Positions 49,239 through 64,000 of a stretch of 64,000 nt of DNA are shown here, piece after piece. Made by a program: the position numbers and the translations under genes. The DNA is taken from positions 338,598-402,597 of the forward strand of contig NW_003314367.1 of the NCBI RefSeq assembly GCF_000143415.4, in the 5' to 3' direction. Below the pieces are notes generated by a model. That model had not been told where the DNA came from, ran no database searches, and saw nothing but the letters and a program-made list of their open reading frames with translations. This stretch comes from Selaginella moellendorffii. Lineage: Eukaryota > Streptophyta > Lycopodiopsida > Selaginellales > Selaginellaceae. How positions within the stretch are numbered: position 1 is the stretch's first letter; every line of letters begins with the position of its first letter.

Positions 49239-49680
49239 CCCTGCAGAGCCACCAAAAACGAAGAACAAGACCAACTAAACACAGAGACAAGGAAGTAGAA
49301 GAGAGGAACTCCGAAGGCGAAGAGAAGAAGAACAAGAAGAAGATGATGTGAGACGAACAAGAGAGCAGGAAAAACGAAGAAAAAAAGAACGCACTGACGG
49401 TGTGAGACGAGAGGACGAACAAGGCATCACCGCCCTGTAAAAGAATATGCTCTCCGGCAGTGAGGTGCGCGGTCACATGTCCGGTTTAAATGCTACGACC
49501 AAAACACCAAACTCGGACAACCGGTTTGGTGAACCCGAGATCGAATAAACGAGACTCATTCTCGCTTTTAAGGTGGCTACCTTCAATCAATCAAGTTCTC
49601 GCTGCAAACAAGTGTCTGAATTCGTAAAGAACTATGTGACACAAACCTTTTCTAGCTTGTGACTTTGCTCTCCTACATGG

Positions 49681-50673
49681 CTAGCTCCGGGCCCCTTGTA
49701 AAAGATTTGAAAATGACGGGGATGGGCGATTGCGCATTTCCTCCTGTATCTTTTTCATTTCCTCCGGATCTGCGAGCACCACGACTCAGCCAAAGGAGGA
49801 GAAGCGAAAAATCAAGAACAAAAAGAGAACCAACAACTACAACGAAAGGAGGGAAAAGAGAAACGTAATTGCTTACCTATGTTGTCCATAAGTTTGGGAA
49901 GGACGACAACGGCGATCAGCATAAAAGCCACCATCAATCCCATGGGACTCTTCAACAAGCCAAGGACTGAAAACGGCTCACGCTTCTGAAACGAAACAAA
50001 CTTATGTATCTTGAACAGCAACAGCAAGAAAGGATGATCACCTCGAAGTATTGCTCCTGTCTCATTGGCTCGAGCACCAAGTTACCGGAGAGAACTCTTC
50101 CGGTCTCGACCAGACTTGCTCTCACTTGCCCGTGCAGTCTTGCACTCACGTCAACCCGGAGCTGCACGAAGAAAGAATTTGTAAAGGAAAAAAATTTCGA
50201 GACTCGACTGTAAATGTACCGGTGAAAAAAAAAATCCAGGCGCAGAGACTTCGATCAGATGTGTGCCTGCCGGAATCCCTTGACTAAATAAACGAAACCA
50301 TGTTTTTCGAATAAGACATCACACAAGCATAGAAAGAATGAAATAAAACTAACAAGCTACTTACAAAGCGAAATAGCCATTCTTGAGTGGGAAAGTGATT
50401 TTCTCCCCTCCATTCAGCAAGAGCTTGACACTGGCAGGCTTCAATTGAAGATCTAGCGAATAAGAAGAGCAAAACTAGCAAATCGAAACGAAGAGAGGAC
50501 GAATCCATCATACCTTGCAATCTGATCGTCCCGTCAATCACATATCTCTCCTCGCCCCTGCGCTAGATCGCATCAGCCAGCAGAAAAGGAGCTGTGAGAT
50601 CCGAAATCGCTCACCTGGCCGCGAAGAACCCAATCGCGAACACGCACAGCGCCAGAAAGACCGCCATCGCCAT
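49681..50673 (-). CDS. EMC7: ER membrane protein complex subunit 7
   Basis: EMC7 is a lumenal, single-helix subunit of the EMC insertase. The ATG at 50,673 gives a signal peptide 'MAMAVFLALCVFAIGFFAAR', then 'RYVIDGTIRL' beginning the beta-sandwich, and exon pieces over 50,460-50,050 including 'ELRVDVSARLHGQVRAS'. The C-terminal helix is 'REPFSVLGLLKSPMGLMVAF' followed by 'MLIAVVVLPKLMDNI', and the tail 'DPEEMKKIQEEMRNRPSPSF' closes at 49,681. These are the diagnostic features of the family. The gene is divergent from the F-box gene at 50,777 with only 103 bp between starts. Confidence 0.9.
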
Positions 50674-50776
50674 TAGGGCACGAAAAACAAAGGAATATCC
50701 TTTAGTCTAGCAAAAAGGATTATAAAGGGTCGTTGAAATTAATATTATCTTTAAGGTTTAGGGTTGAAGCCAACGA
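50674..50776. promoter_or_regulatory. Bidirectional promoter of EMC7 and F-box gene
   Basis: This 103-bp gap between divergent starts carries GGTTTAGGGTT at 50,755-50,765, the reverse complement of the telo-box. It is 12 bases before the F-box ATG. Confidence 0.5.
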
Positions 50777-51994
50777 ATGAAGCGCTCAAACAAGAGGATC
50801 GAGTCCATCACCCAGGATGATACTTTGGAGATGATTTTGAGCTTTGTGGACCTGGCCACACTATCGAATTGCTTGGTTGTTTGCAAGTCATGGAACTCCA
50901 TCATCAACTCACACACCTTTCGCCACCTGTGGTGCTGCAACGCTGGTGTCAAAGAGACACCCCAGATCCTGACAAGCGTCCCCGGCTCCGAGTACACGAG
51001 CTGGTGCTTGTACGCCTTTGGAGAGTCGGGCCACAGGCGAGAGCTCAAGCTACCCCCATTGCGGAAGCCCTATACTTTTGCTAGAATCAAGGCTTCCGCT
51101 GGCGGCCTTCTATGCGCCTTCTGCTTGCCACCACAAGCACGTCCAAAGTACCATTTCCTGGTGGGCAATCCACTCACCTGCGAGTGGATGGAGATACCAG
51201 CGCTGCAGTGGAAGGACGCAGAAGAAGCGACCATGGACTTTGCGATGTTTGTGGACGATGCCAGTGGTTTCTTCAAGCTGGGCGTTCACTGTGCTGCTGC
51301 AACGGGGCACACTGGCTACGTATACGACTCAGCCACTCAAGCGTGGTCGGCATTGGGTATGCTGCACTTCTCGCAAGCTTACATCAAAGTGAGGACCAAG
51401 AGGGAGGAGCTCTGCAACATGAACCTTATACCCACATTTCCAGAAATGGACGACTTCTACTACGACATCACTACCCTGGGCATGTATGACATCCAACGTT
51501 GTGAGTGGAGTGTCGGGAGTGTGGTGCGCAACCTCAAGTTCACAACGGGCTGCGAAGGGCAATTCGAGGCTGGCAAAGGGGAATTCGACAGCCATGTGTG
51601 CTGTGTTTTGCCGCAGCCAGGCTTGTCCACATCGAGGCTGTGGGAGTACAATGGCCAGCGATACTTTGCAAGTGCCTGGGTGTATGCAGGGGTTACCTGT
51701 GACAGAGATGATGGAGTAGATGGTTTTGGCGTGTGGACAGTTGAGAACAATGGAAGCTTGGTTGCAGTTTCCGCTGTGCGTGTAACCTACACTATAAAGG
51801 ATCCTAAACGTCAGTATTATATGCTTCAAGTGATGACAGCCGCCGATGGCAACCTTGTCTGCTTCTCAGACGACGCTCCAGTTGTGGTTTACAACCTGAA
51901 CACGGACAAATGGTGCGAGATAGAGCCACCCCAGCTCACAGATCGTTTCAATGAAACGGTGGTTTATCGACCGTCTTTGAGGCGTGTGGCATGA
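50777..51994 (+). CDS. F-box protein with kelch/beta-propeller-like C terminus, paralogue 1
   Basis: An intronless 405-codon frame starts at the ATG at 50,777. Residues about 10-50 form an F-box ('DTLEMILSFVDLATLSNCLV', 'VCKSWNSIINSHTFRHLW'). The rest has repeated blocks typical of plant F-box/kelch-like proteins: 'YHFLVGNPLTCEWMEIPALQ', 'FFKLGV', 'GYVYDSATQAWSALG', 'SRLWEYNGQRYFASAWVYAG' and 'VVVYNLNTDKWCEIEPPQ'. Such proteins are SCF substrate receptors; the substrate is unknown. A close paralogue lies at 53,460-54,626 in the same orientation, with a PP2C remnant between them, and a 60-bp fragment of this gene lies at 45,791. Confidence 0.88.
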   Translation: MKRSNKRIESITQDDTLEMILSFVDLATLSNCLVVCKSWNSIINSHTFRHLWCCNAGVKETPQILTSVPGSEYTSWCLYAFGESGHRRELKLPPLRKPYTFARIKASAGGLLCAFCLPPQARPKYHFLVGNPLTCEWMEIPALQWKDAEEATMDFAMFVDDASGFFKLGVHCAAATGHTGYVYDSATQAWSALGMLHFSQAYIKVRTKREELCNMNLIPTFPEMDDFYYDITTLGMYDIQRCEWSVGSVVRNLKFTTGCEGQFEAGKGEFDSHVCCVLPQPGLSTSRLWEYNGQRYFASAWVYAGVTCDRDDGVDGFGVWTVENNGSLVAVSAVRVTYTIKDPKRQYYMLQVMTAADGNLVCFSDDAPVVVYNLNTDKWCEIEPPQLTDRFNETVVYRPSLRRVA

Positions 51995-52650
51995 ACACCA
52001 ATTCTGACGCAAGTTTGCTTTTATTTGAGACCGATTCTAAAGGCGGTCAAATGATATAGTGAATGAGGAGATGGTTTTAGTGTTTTTGGGTTCTAGTGCC
52101 AGGGCTCGCCACGCTTCCTGTGCTAGCAGCAGCAGCAGCGGTGGCATTGGGATGATTGAGCGCTCTCTTCACGGATGTATTTGGAGTTTTTGTTTTGGGG
52201 AAAAAGTCTTTGCTGCCTTTCTGACAAACGTGACCTCTAATGTTGTACCGTCACCCCGGTATTAACGTCAGGAACAAGCTTCTCGCTTCTTTGCCGCCTC
52301 GAAGTCATGGCGCTCTTTTGAAGTAAGAAAATATTAAACTTTTCACAAATCCCCTGGGTCAAAGAAATAATCCTGGCTTCTTGAAATGCTGACAGTCCCA
52401 TGTTTTTATCTGCCCCTTCGCCCGCAAGCTTTGGAAGCGAGAATTTACAAACTACAGTTCGAGACAATCTTACATCGTTCTCGACTCTGACCGTATCCGT
52501 GTGTAGAGTTTGACAGACAGTAGCAGGTAAGGAACATTGTCTCATGTAGTCGCGGTTAAGACTCAGAGTGTCTCGCGAACATGGTAGCTCAGAGTTGACG
52601 CAGTTCATTGGTACAAGCTCGGATTCGTGTACCAACTAGACGTTGTGAAT
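51995..52650. other. 3' region and spacer; no gene seen
   Basis: A segment near 52,095-52,150 encodes Ser-Gly codons much like the start of the mTERF gene at 54,835-54,880 ('SSSSSG', 'GGIGMI'), a possible small duplicate. A minus-strand frame at 52,635-52,237 has no recognisable family. Confidence 0.4.
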
Positions 52651-53340
52651 TAAGGCGATGAATGAACGTGTTGCCTAGCAACTGCCTTCAACTCGACCAA
52701 GAGCAGCGTTTGGTCGTCGTTCTTAGAAGACGCTAAGATCTTGTAGACGACCTGCTTCAGTTATTCGTAGTCTCTGACCTGCAACGCCTTCCGAATCTGT
52801 CCACAACTAATTGTCTATGCTGTTTTTATCCACTCCATCAGAAACAAGATTAAGGAGGAAGTCGCAGCCTTTGGAGATTTCAAAGTTGACAATGTCCGGA
52901 ACAGCACTCACAGCTTGTTCTTCTCGACTCAGCTGCAGATTGCTCTTGAACGACCAATCTCCAATGCTGCGGGTCACCATGAGCGAATCTGCATCGTCTT
53001 CTTTGCCAGCCACAGTTATGCGTCTCGCCACCCGCCTTGACGATAGCTCCCCAGGACACTTGCAGTCATGCTCCTGGCTGATATCCATTACGTAACCATA
53101 AGCATCGCCAACATTGCCAACAAAGACCTGGTCGTCATCAGTAACCAGAGGCACGGTCGCTGTACTCCCACAGCAGTCAGCATCTGGAGCCCGTGAATCT
53201 GCCTCGATGCAGCCTCCTTGCATAGTTGCCATCCCGGAAAGCCTGATTGCATCCTGCTCATGCTGCCAGCGAAGCGTGCCACTTGATCGCTGCCGTATAT
53301 CAACCAGACCTTGCCCCCGGCGCAGTAAGCTTCTCCATTG
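52650..53340 (-). pseudogene. PP2C-type protein phosphatase remnant
   Basis: The minus strand carries the order of PP2C motifs: 'GGCIEADSRAPDADCCGSTA', 'DDQVFVGNVGDAYGYV', 'SLMVTRSIGDWSFK', 'QAVSAVPDIVNFEISK', 'DFLLNLVSDGV' and, after stops, 'KNDDQTLLLVELKAVA'. PP2Cs are Mg/Mn-dependent Ser/Thr phosphatases; the G-D-A and S-D-G-V metal-ligand Asp positions are still visible, but the N-terminal metal-binding half is missing. In-frame stops after 'KNSIDN' and a frame change before 'MATMQGG' show decay. It sits between the tandem F-box paralogues. Confidence 0.75.
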
Positions 53341-53459
53341 TGAATGTTTTGGAAATAGTTACCCTGGGCATTTTTGTAAGTCTTAAAAAAACCTTTAAAG
53401 TTCAAAGAAAAATCCTTTTGGGTTTATAACTTTTGGATCCTAAGCCTTCAAGCAAAGGG

Positions 53460-54626
53460 ATGGAGTCCATCACCCAGGATGATACTTTGGAGAGGATTTT
53501 GAGCTTTGTGGACCTGGCAACGCTGTCGAGTTGCTTGGTCGTTTGCAAGTCATGGAAGTCCATCATCAAGTCGCACACCTTTCGCCACCTGTGGTGCCGC
53601 AACGCTGGTGTCAGAGCGGCCCCCCGGATCATGACAAGCTCCTTTGGGCACGAGCGCTGCTATGCGTTTGGAGCGTTGGGTAACAGGCGAGAGCTCAAGC
53701 TACCCCCAGTGCAGGAATCCTTTGCTTTTGCTAAGGTCGTGGCTTCTGCTGGCGGCCTTGTATGCCTCCACTGCGTGCCCCGTGTTTTTGTACCACCACA
53801 AGCGCTCGAGTACTATTTCCTGGTCGGTAATCCACTCACCTGGGAATGGACGGAGATACCAGCGCTGCAGTGGAAGCACACAGAAGAAGCAGCGACCATC
53901 AACGACTTTGCGATGTTTGTGGACGATGGCAGTGGTTTCTTCAAGCTGGGCGTGCACCACTCGGGCGCTGCTGCAATGGGCCACACTGGCTACGTGTACG
54001 ACTCGGCCACTCGAGTGTGGTCGGCACTAGGCATGCTGCACTTCTCGCAAGCTCACGTCAAAGAGAGAACCAAGAAAGCGGAGCTGCTCAACATGAACCT
54101 TGGGAGTAACACCCCCACATTCCCAGGCATGGACGACTTCTATTACGACCTCACCACTTTGGGTATGTATGACATCAGACGCTGTGAGTGGAGCAATGGG
54201 AGTATAGTGCGCAGCCTCAGGTTCACAACAGGCCTCAAAAGAAAATTCCACTGCGTTTTGCCACAGCCGGGATGGTGCACGTCAAGGCTATGGGAGTACA
54301 ATGGTCAGCAATACTTTGCAAGCGCCTGGGTGTATGCAGGAAATTATAAAGGAGTGAATGGTTTTGGTGTGTGGAGAGTTGACAACAATGGCAGCTTGGT
54401 TACAGTTTCTGTTGTGCCTATAATCAGCATTCTAAAGAAGGGATTATATCGTTGTATCTTTCAAGTGAAGACTGCTGCCGATGGCAATCTTGTTTGCTTC
54501 TCGGAGGAGAGTCCAGTTGTGGTTTACGACCTGAACGCAAACACTTGGAGCCAGATACCTGCCGAGCTCATGGATGATTACAGTGGAGCGGTAGTTTATC
54601 GACCGTCTCTGAGGGCTGTGACATGA
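53460..54626 (+). CDS. F-box protein with kelch/beta-propeller-like C terminus, paralogue 2
   Basis: An intronless frame of 388 codons starts at the ATG at 53,460 ('MESITQDDTLERILSFVDLA'). It aligns along its whole length with the protein at 50,777, sharing 'SHTFRHLWCRNAGVR', 'EYYFLVGNPLTWEWTEIPAL', 'FVDDGSGFFKLGVHH', 'DDFYYDLTTLGMYDIRRCEW' and 'SRLWEYNGQQYFASAWVYAG'. The N-terminal ten residues of paralogue 1 have no Met-led counterpart here, as the upstream in-frame codon is TTG. Small in-frame indels in the propeller region show both copies evolving as proteins. Likely an SCF substrate receptor; target unknown. Confidence 0.88.
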   Translation: MESITQDDTLERILSFVDLATLSSCLVVCKSWKSIIKSHTFRHLWCRNAGVRAAPRIMTSSFGHERCYAFGALGNRRELKLPPVQESFAFAKVVASAGGLVCLHCVPRVFVPPQALEYYFLVGNPLTWEWTEIPALQWKHTEEAATINDFAMFVDDGSGFFKLGVHHSGAAAMGHTGYVYDSATRVWSALGMLHFSQAHVKERTKKAELLNMNLGSNTPTFPGMDDFYYDLTTLGMYDIRRCEWSNGSIVRSLRFTTGLKRKFHCVLPQPGWCTSRLWEYNGQQYFASAWVYAGNYKGVNGFGVWRVDNNGSLVTVSVVPIISILKKGLYRCIFQVKTAADGNLVCFSEESPVVVYDLNANTWSQIPAELMDDYSGAVVYRPSLRAVT

Positions 54627-54764
54627 ATCCGAATCACCAGGAATAGTTCTTGGTTTGCTTTTATTTGAGACCAAATTTATGGTCAAATGAGATCGAGTAA
54701 AGTTGATGTCGATTAAGAAAAATGCCAAGGGTTTTAGGGTTCTAGAGGAATGGGGTGAGAGGAA

Positions 54765-56900
54765 ATGGCCGCATTCGCCAGGATCGTCGCTGCCCGCCAC
54801 GGCCATCGCTTCCTGTGCTCGCTGGTGGAGAGCAGCAGCAGCAGTAGCGGCTGCGGCGGCGGCGGCATTGGGATCATCAGCGGCAGTAGCGGCAGCGCTC
54901 TCTCCACCGATGTGGCCTCCAAATGCGACTACGTCAAGGCGCTGTATGGATTCACGTATGGCGCCGGTGCCGCATGGTCCTCTTCCTCGTCGCCCTCGCG
55001 CCCTTCACCTTCCGATTGCCGCATCCGCCAGGCCGTGGCAATGGCGCTGCAAAACTATCTCCACTTCCGGCGTGGAGTGCCGCTGGACGACGCCGTCTTC
55101 ATCAGCACTGGTGCTCCAAACTACATCAATTCCGTGGTGCAGCGCTTGCGAGGTGGTGGCGATCAGCAGCAGCAGCAGCAGCAAGAGCGCAGCTACGATC
55201 AGGTGAGGACGTGGGTGGAAGCAGTGATGCAAAAGGAAGGTGTGGATGAGATGGAGCCTTTCCTGGAGAGCATTGGCATGGCTAGCGCCAATGACTCCCT
55301 GATCTTTCCTCGCGTGGATCTCTGTGGAGACATGGGACTGCTCCGCACTGCCAAGGCCATGGAAGGCAAAGGCATTCCCAAGAGGAACTTCTGGCACTTG
55401 CTCAAGAGGAACAGGCAAATTCTCCACTACAGTCTGAGAGACTGCTTGGACACGGTCGGGATCCTCTCCGAGCTCGGGTTAGGCCCCAGGGAGCTGGGAG
55501 AGGCCGTGTACCATTGTCCCTGGGTTTTCCGCGTGGAGCTGGAAGAGGAGCTGAGACCGGTGATCCAGCAGCTAGAGAGACTCGGTGTCGCGAAGACGGT
55601 GATTGGCAAGATCATCACGGATGCTCCCACGCGGGTGGAGGTTCTGAGCCAGGTGAATGCCGAGGCGCTGGTGGTGGCGATCCAGGAGCAAGTTGGCGCG
55701 TCCAAGGAGGCGGCGATCAAGATGGTGCGCGATGATCCGGCTGTTCTGGTCGGCTGTAACATCGCAAAGTTGACGCAGATTGTGAAGTACTTCAAGACGG
55801 TGCTGCTGCTGGAGGACGACGAGTTGCTCTCGCTGGTGACCAGGTTTCCTCGCTTGCTGGTGCTCAACCTGGACAAGAGCGTCATCAACAAGGTGGAGTA
55901 TCTCAAGGGAATCGGCGTCCAGCGCGCTCACGCCAAGAGGATCGTACTCAAGAATCCCCGGGTGCTGGCTTACAGCCTCGAGAGCAACATCATCCCCAAG
56001 GTGGAGTTTCTGGACGGCCTCGGTTTTCGTCGCAAGAGCCTTGGTGCTCTGCTGTGCAAATGCCCGCAGCTGCTGAGCGACATGGTAAGCACTTGCCTCC
56101 GTCGCAAGGCCAACTTCTTGCTCTTCCTGGGAGTGAAGTCGTCGCAGCTGGCGGACATCATGTACGTGTATCCGGAGTTCATGGGACTCAAGCTCGATGA
56201 AGTCAAAACCCGGCTTGCGTTCTACAAGAGCCTTCGGGTGGAGCAGCACGACTTGGCTACCATGCTCACCAAGCATCCGGCCATCATGAACTACGACATC
56301 AACACGCAAGTGAAGCCCGTGATCGAGTATTTCAAGTCGAGCTTGGGCTTCACCACCCGGGGACTGGCAGCGTTCCTCCGTCGACGGCCGTCGGTGCTGG
56401 GCGAGAGCGTTGAGTTCGTGGACGAGAAAGTCAAGTACTTCGAGGAGCTGGGATTCCGGAGGCACAGCGATGCCTTCAACGAGATACTCGTCTATGCGAT
56501 GGCCGTTCCCATCGGTTTCATAGAATCTCGGCTGGAGCGGCTGAGGCGATTGGGAATCACGGAGAAGCAACTCAAGACGCTGGTCCAGGTCCGGATGCCG
56601 CTGCTGTACAGGGATGACCAGCGCGTGATGGCCACCACTGAGTATCTGCTCAAGGACATGCAGCTCGACATGGACGAGCTGCTCAAGTTCCCGCAGTTTT
56701 TCGGCTACGACTTGGAGGACAGGGTGAAGCCGCGGCACAGGCTGGTTGCATGGCTCAAAGCCAAGCACATCATCAAGCAGGACTACCCGCCTTGCTACCT
56801 GCATATGCGCCGCCAAGTGTTCGAGGACATGTTTCTGGATTGCCACCCCGAGGCACGGGATATCTTCAGGGGCTACAAGGAACTTGTGGCGACGACATAA
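54765..56900 (+). CDS. mTERF-family organelle protein
   Basis: A single-exon frame of 711 codons starts at the ATG at 54,765. The N terminus is rich in Arg, Ser, Gly and Ala and suits a plastid or mitochondrial transit peptide; a Gln run follows near residue 135. From about residue 215 on there are repeated three-helix mTERF motifs of the form L-x-x-L-G-[LV] ... P-x-[VL]-L: 'ELGLGPRELGEAVYHCPWVF', 'LERLGVAKTVIGKIITDAPT', 'LKGIGVQRAHAKRIVLKNPR', 'LGVKSSQLADIMYVYPEF' and others. mTERF proteins bind organelle nucleic acid to control transcription or splicing. At 711 residues it is longer than most. GGGTTTTAGGGTT at 54,729 is a telo-box-like pair 24 bases upstream of the start. Which mTERF subgroup it is in is not resolved. 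Confidence 0.9.
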   Translation: MAAFARIVAARHGHRFLCSLVESSSSSSGCGGGGIGIISGSSGSALSTDVASKCDYVKALYGFTYGAGAAWSSSSSPSRPSPSDCRIRQAVAMALQNYLHFRRGVPLDDAVFISTGAPNYINSVVQRLRGGGDQQQQQQQERSYDQVRTWVEAVMQKEGVDEMEPFLESIGMASANDSLIFPRVDLCGDMGLLRTAKAMEGKGIPKRNFWHLLKRNRQILHYSLRDCLDTVGILSELGLGPRELGEAVYHCPWVFRVELEEELRPVIQQLERLGVAKTVIGKIITDAPTRVEVLSQVNAEALVVAIQEQVGASKEAAIKMVRDDPAVLVGCNIAKLTQIVKYFKTVLLLEDDELLSLVTRFPRLLVLNLDKSVINKVEYLKGIGVQRAHAKRIVLKNPRVLAYSLESNIIPKVEFLDGLGFRRKSLGALLCKCPQLLSDMVSTCLRRKANFLLFLGVKSSQLADIMYVYPEFMGLKLDEVKTRLAFYKSLRVEQHDLATMLTKHPAIMNYDINTQVKPVIEYFKSSLGFTTRGLAAFLRRRPSVLGESVEFVDEKVKYFEELGFRRHSDAFNEILVYAMAVPIGFIESRLERLRRLGITEKQLKTLVQVRMPLLYRDDQRVMATTEYLLKDMQLDMDELLKFPQFFGYDLEDRVKPRHRLVAWLKAKHIIKQDYPPCYLHMRRQVFEDMFLDCHPEARDIFRGYKELVATT

Positions 56901-57003
56901 AAAGCCACAACAAAAACAAAGCTCGTCTTTGCTACTAAACAGAGACGAGTCGAGGCTGAGCGAAAGAGACAGTCGAGTGGATTGAGCTCTCAGAGTTTCG
57001 TCC

Positions 57004-57486
57004 ATGGCTGCTGCTTGGCTCGCGGTGGCTCCTCTTCCGGTGGTATCGCGTCTGCTTACGACGAAGCCGCGCTTGAAGCTGCTGCTGCTAGCGTCTCCAA
57101 CACTGGACAAGAAGCTACATTCGCCTGGCAAGTCATGGCGAGGGACCTGCGCTCTCTTCGGTATGGATTGCTTCTTGGGCTGTGCGTGAATTCATTAACT
57201 TCGGCAGGGGGCGATGGAGGAAGCAGCAGCAAGGAGAAGAGAAAGTTCATAACCAAGGAAGAGGAACCGGAAGAGTGAGTGATTTCCTTTTGGATTCTTG
57301 CAAAGAAGTGAGAGTGTTTTTGCTTTGATCGATCTCTATAGGTACTGGCAATCGGCCGCCGAGCGTGAAGGTAGAGGGCCAATGTCGACGCTGTTGCCAT
57401 ACATCGTCATATTTGGCTTCTCCACTCCCTTCGTTATCCTGGCGCTGGGATTTGCCAATGGCTGGATCAAAATCCCTGTGAGGTGA
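57004..57486 (+). CDS. Small plastid-targeted single-helix membrane protein
   Basis: Three exons splice in frame: ATG at 57,004 to about 57,159, then from about 57,210 (after AACTTCGGCAG) to 57,274, then from 57,341. The product is about 120 residues: a Leu/Lys/Ser-rich transit-like leader, an acidic-basic link 'KEKRKFITKEEEPEEYWQSA', and one helix 'PYIVIFGFSTPFVILALGFA' followed by 'NGWIKIPVR'. The strongly patterned C terminus suggests a conserved thylakoid protein, possibly a small photosystem or NDH-complex subunit. I could not name it with confidence. Exon 1 also reads openly in another frame from an upstream Met codon at 56,982, but only the 57,004 frame joins the later exons and gives a transit-like leader. 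Confidence 0.62.
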
Positions 57487-57577
57487 TAGTTAACAAAGTA
57501 ATGGGTGTTTAATTAAAACAAAACTTTCACTATATAAAAGCCCTTAGCAGGGTTTAGGTTAGGGCAGTGGCAGAGCA

Positions 57578-64000
<6,423 letters not shown>

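Noticed and set aside
55572-57131. 519-codon open frame on the minus strand
   Set aside because: It lies antisense to the mTERF gene, whose biased codons leave the opposite strand open; its sequence is His/Leu/Gln-rich without family motifs.

Overview
The window looks like nuclear DNA of a land plant, most likely a lycophyte close to Selaginella. The signs are plant-specific families (CER3-type wax protein, PPR, mTERF with a plastid-type leader, DUF1218, plastid tetrapyrrole enzymes), very short GT-AG introns (about 45-60 bp), tightly packed genes, telo-box-like AAACCCTAA motifs just upstream of several starts, and many decayed mobile elements. Assignments rest on motif recognition and hand splicing; no database search was run.

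Bases 1-12,100 are transposon-rich. A PPR gene runs off the left edge, and beside it lies a DUF1218 membrane-protein gene with an in-frame stop. Then come at least two, probably three, members of one Helitron family, recognised from three copies of a hairpin plus CTAG terminus (minus strand at 1,408; plus strand at 7,057 and 12,051). The 1,408-7,057 interval carries rearranged host-gene pieces, including a twice-repeated aspartic-protease exon fragment. The 7,058-12,051 interval holds a decayed autonomous Rep-helicase gene.

Bases 12,100-38,200 are a mosaic of segmental duplications. A block near 12.6-19.5 kb is repeated near 26.5-36 kb. Both hold parts of a bromodomain/WD-repeat gene (BRWD/PHIP type): the right copy is complete (32,045-38,205), the left is 5'-truncated and frameshifted. 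Between them lie a lipase pseudogene, an RFC1-like pseudogene, and a large inverted duplication whose two arms each contain a convergent pair: an archaeal-ATPase-type P-loop NTPase and an F-box gene. Only the NTPase at 28,386-29,636 is intact. A methyltransferase-like decayed gene and a transmembrane protein with internal repeats sit next to these arms. This NTPase, methyltransferase-like, F-box and repeat-protein neighbourhood is the best candidate here for an undescribed mobile or selfish module.

Bases 38,400-64,000 are ordinary gene-dense plant DNA: an XRN-type 5'-3' exoribonuclease, a short-chain dehydrogenase divergent from HEMC (porphobilinogen deaminase), CER3/WAX2, EMC7 divergent from an F-box gene, a PP2C remnant, a second F-box paralogue, an mTERF, a small single-helix protein, SPT6 with a WG/GW tail (interrupted by a 100-N assembly gap), and the 3' end of HEMF (coproporphyrinogen III oxidase). 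HEMC and HEMF act in the same plastid tetrapyrrole pathway; the other neighbours share no obvious pathway.
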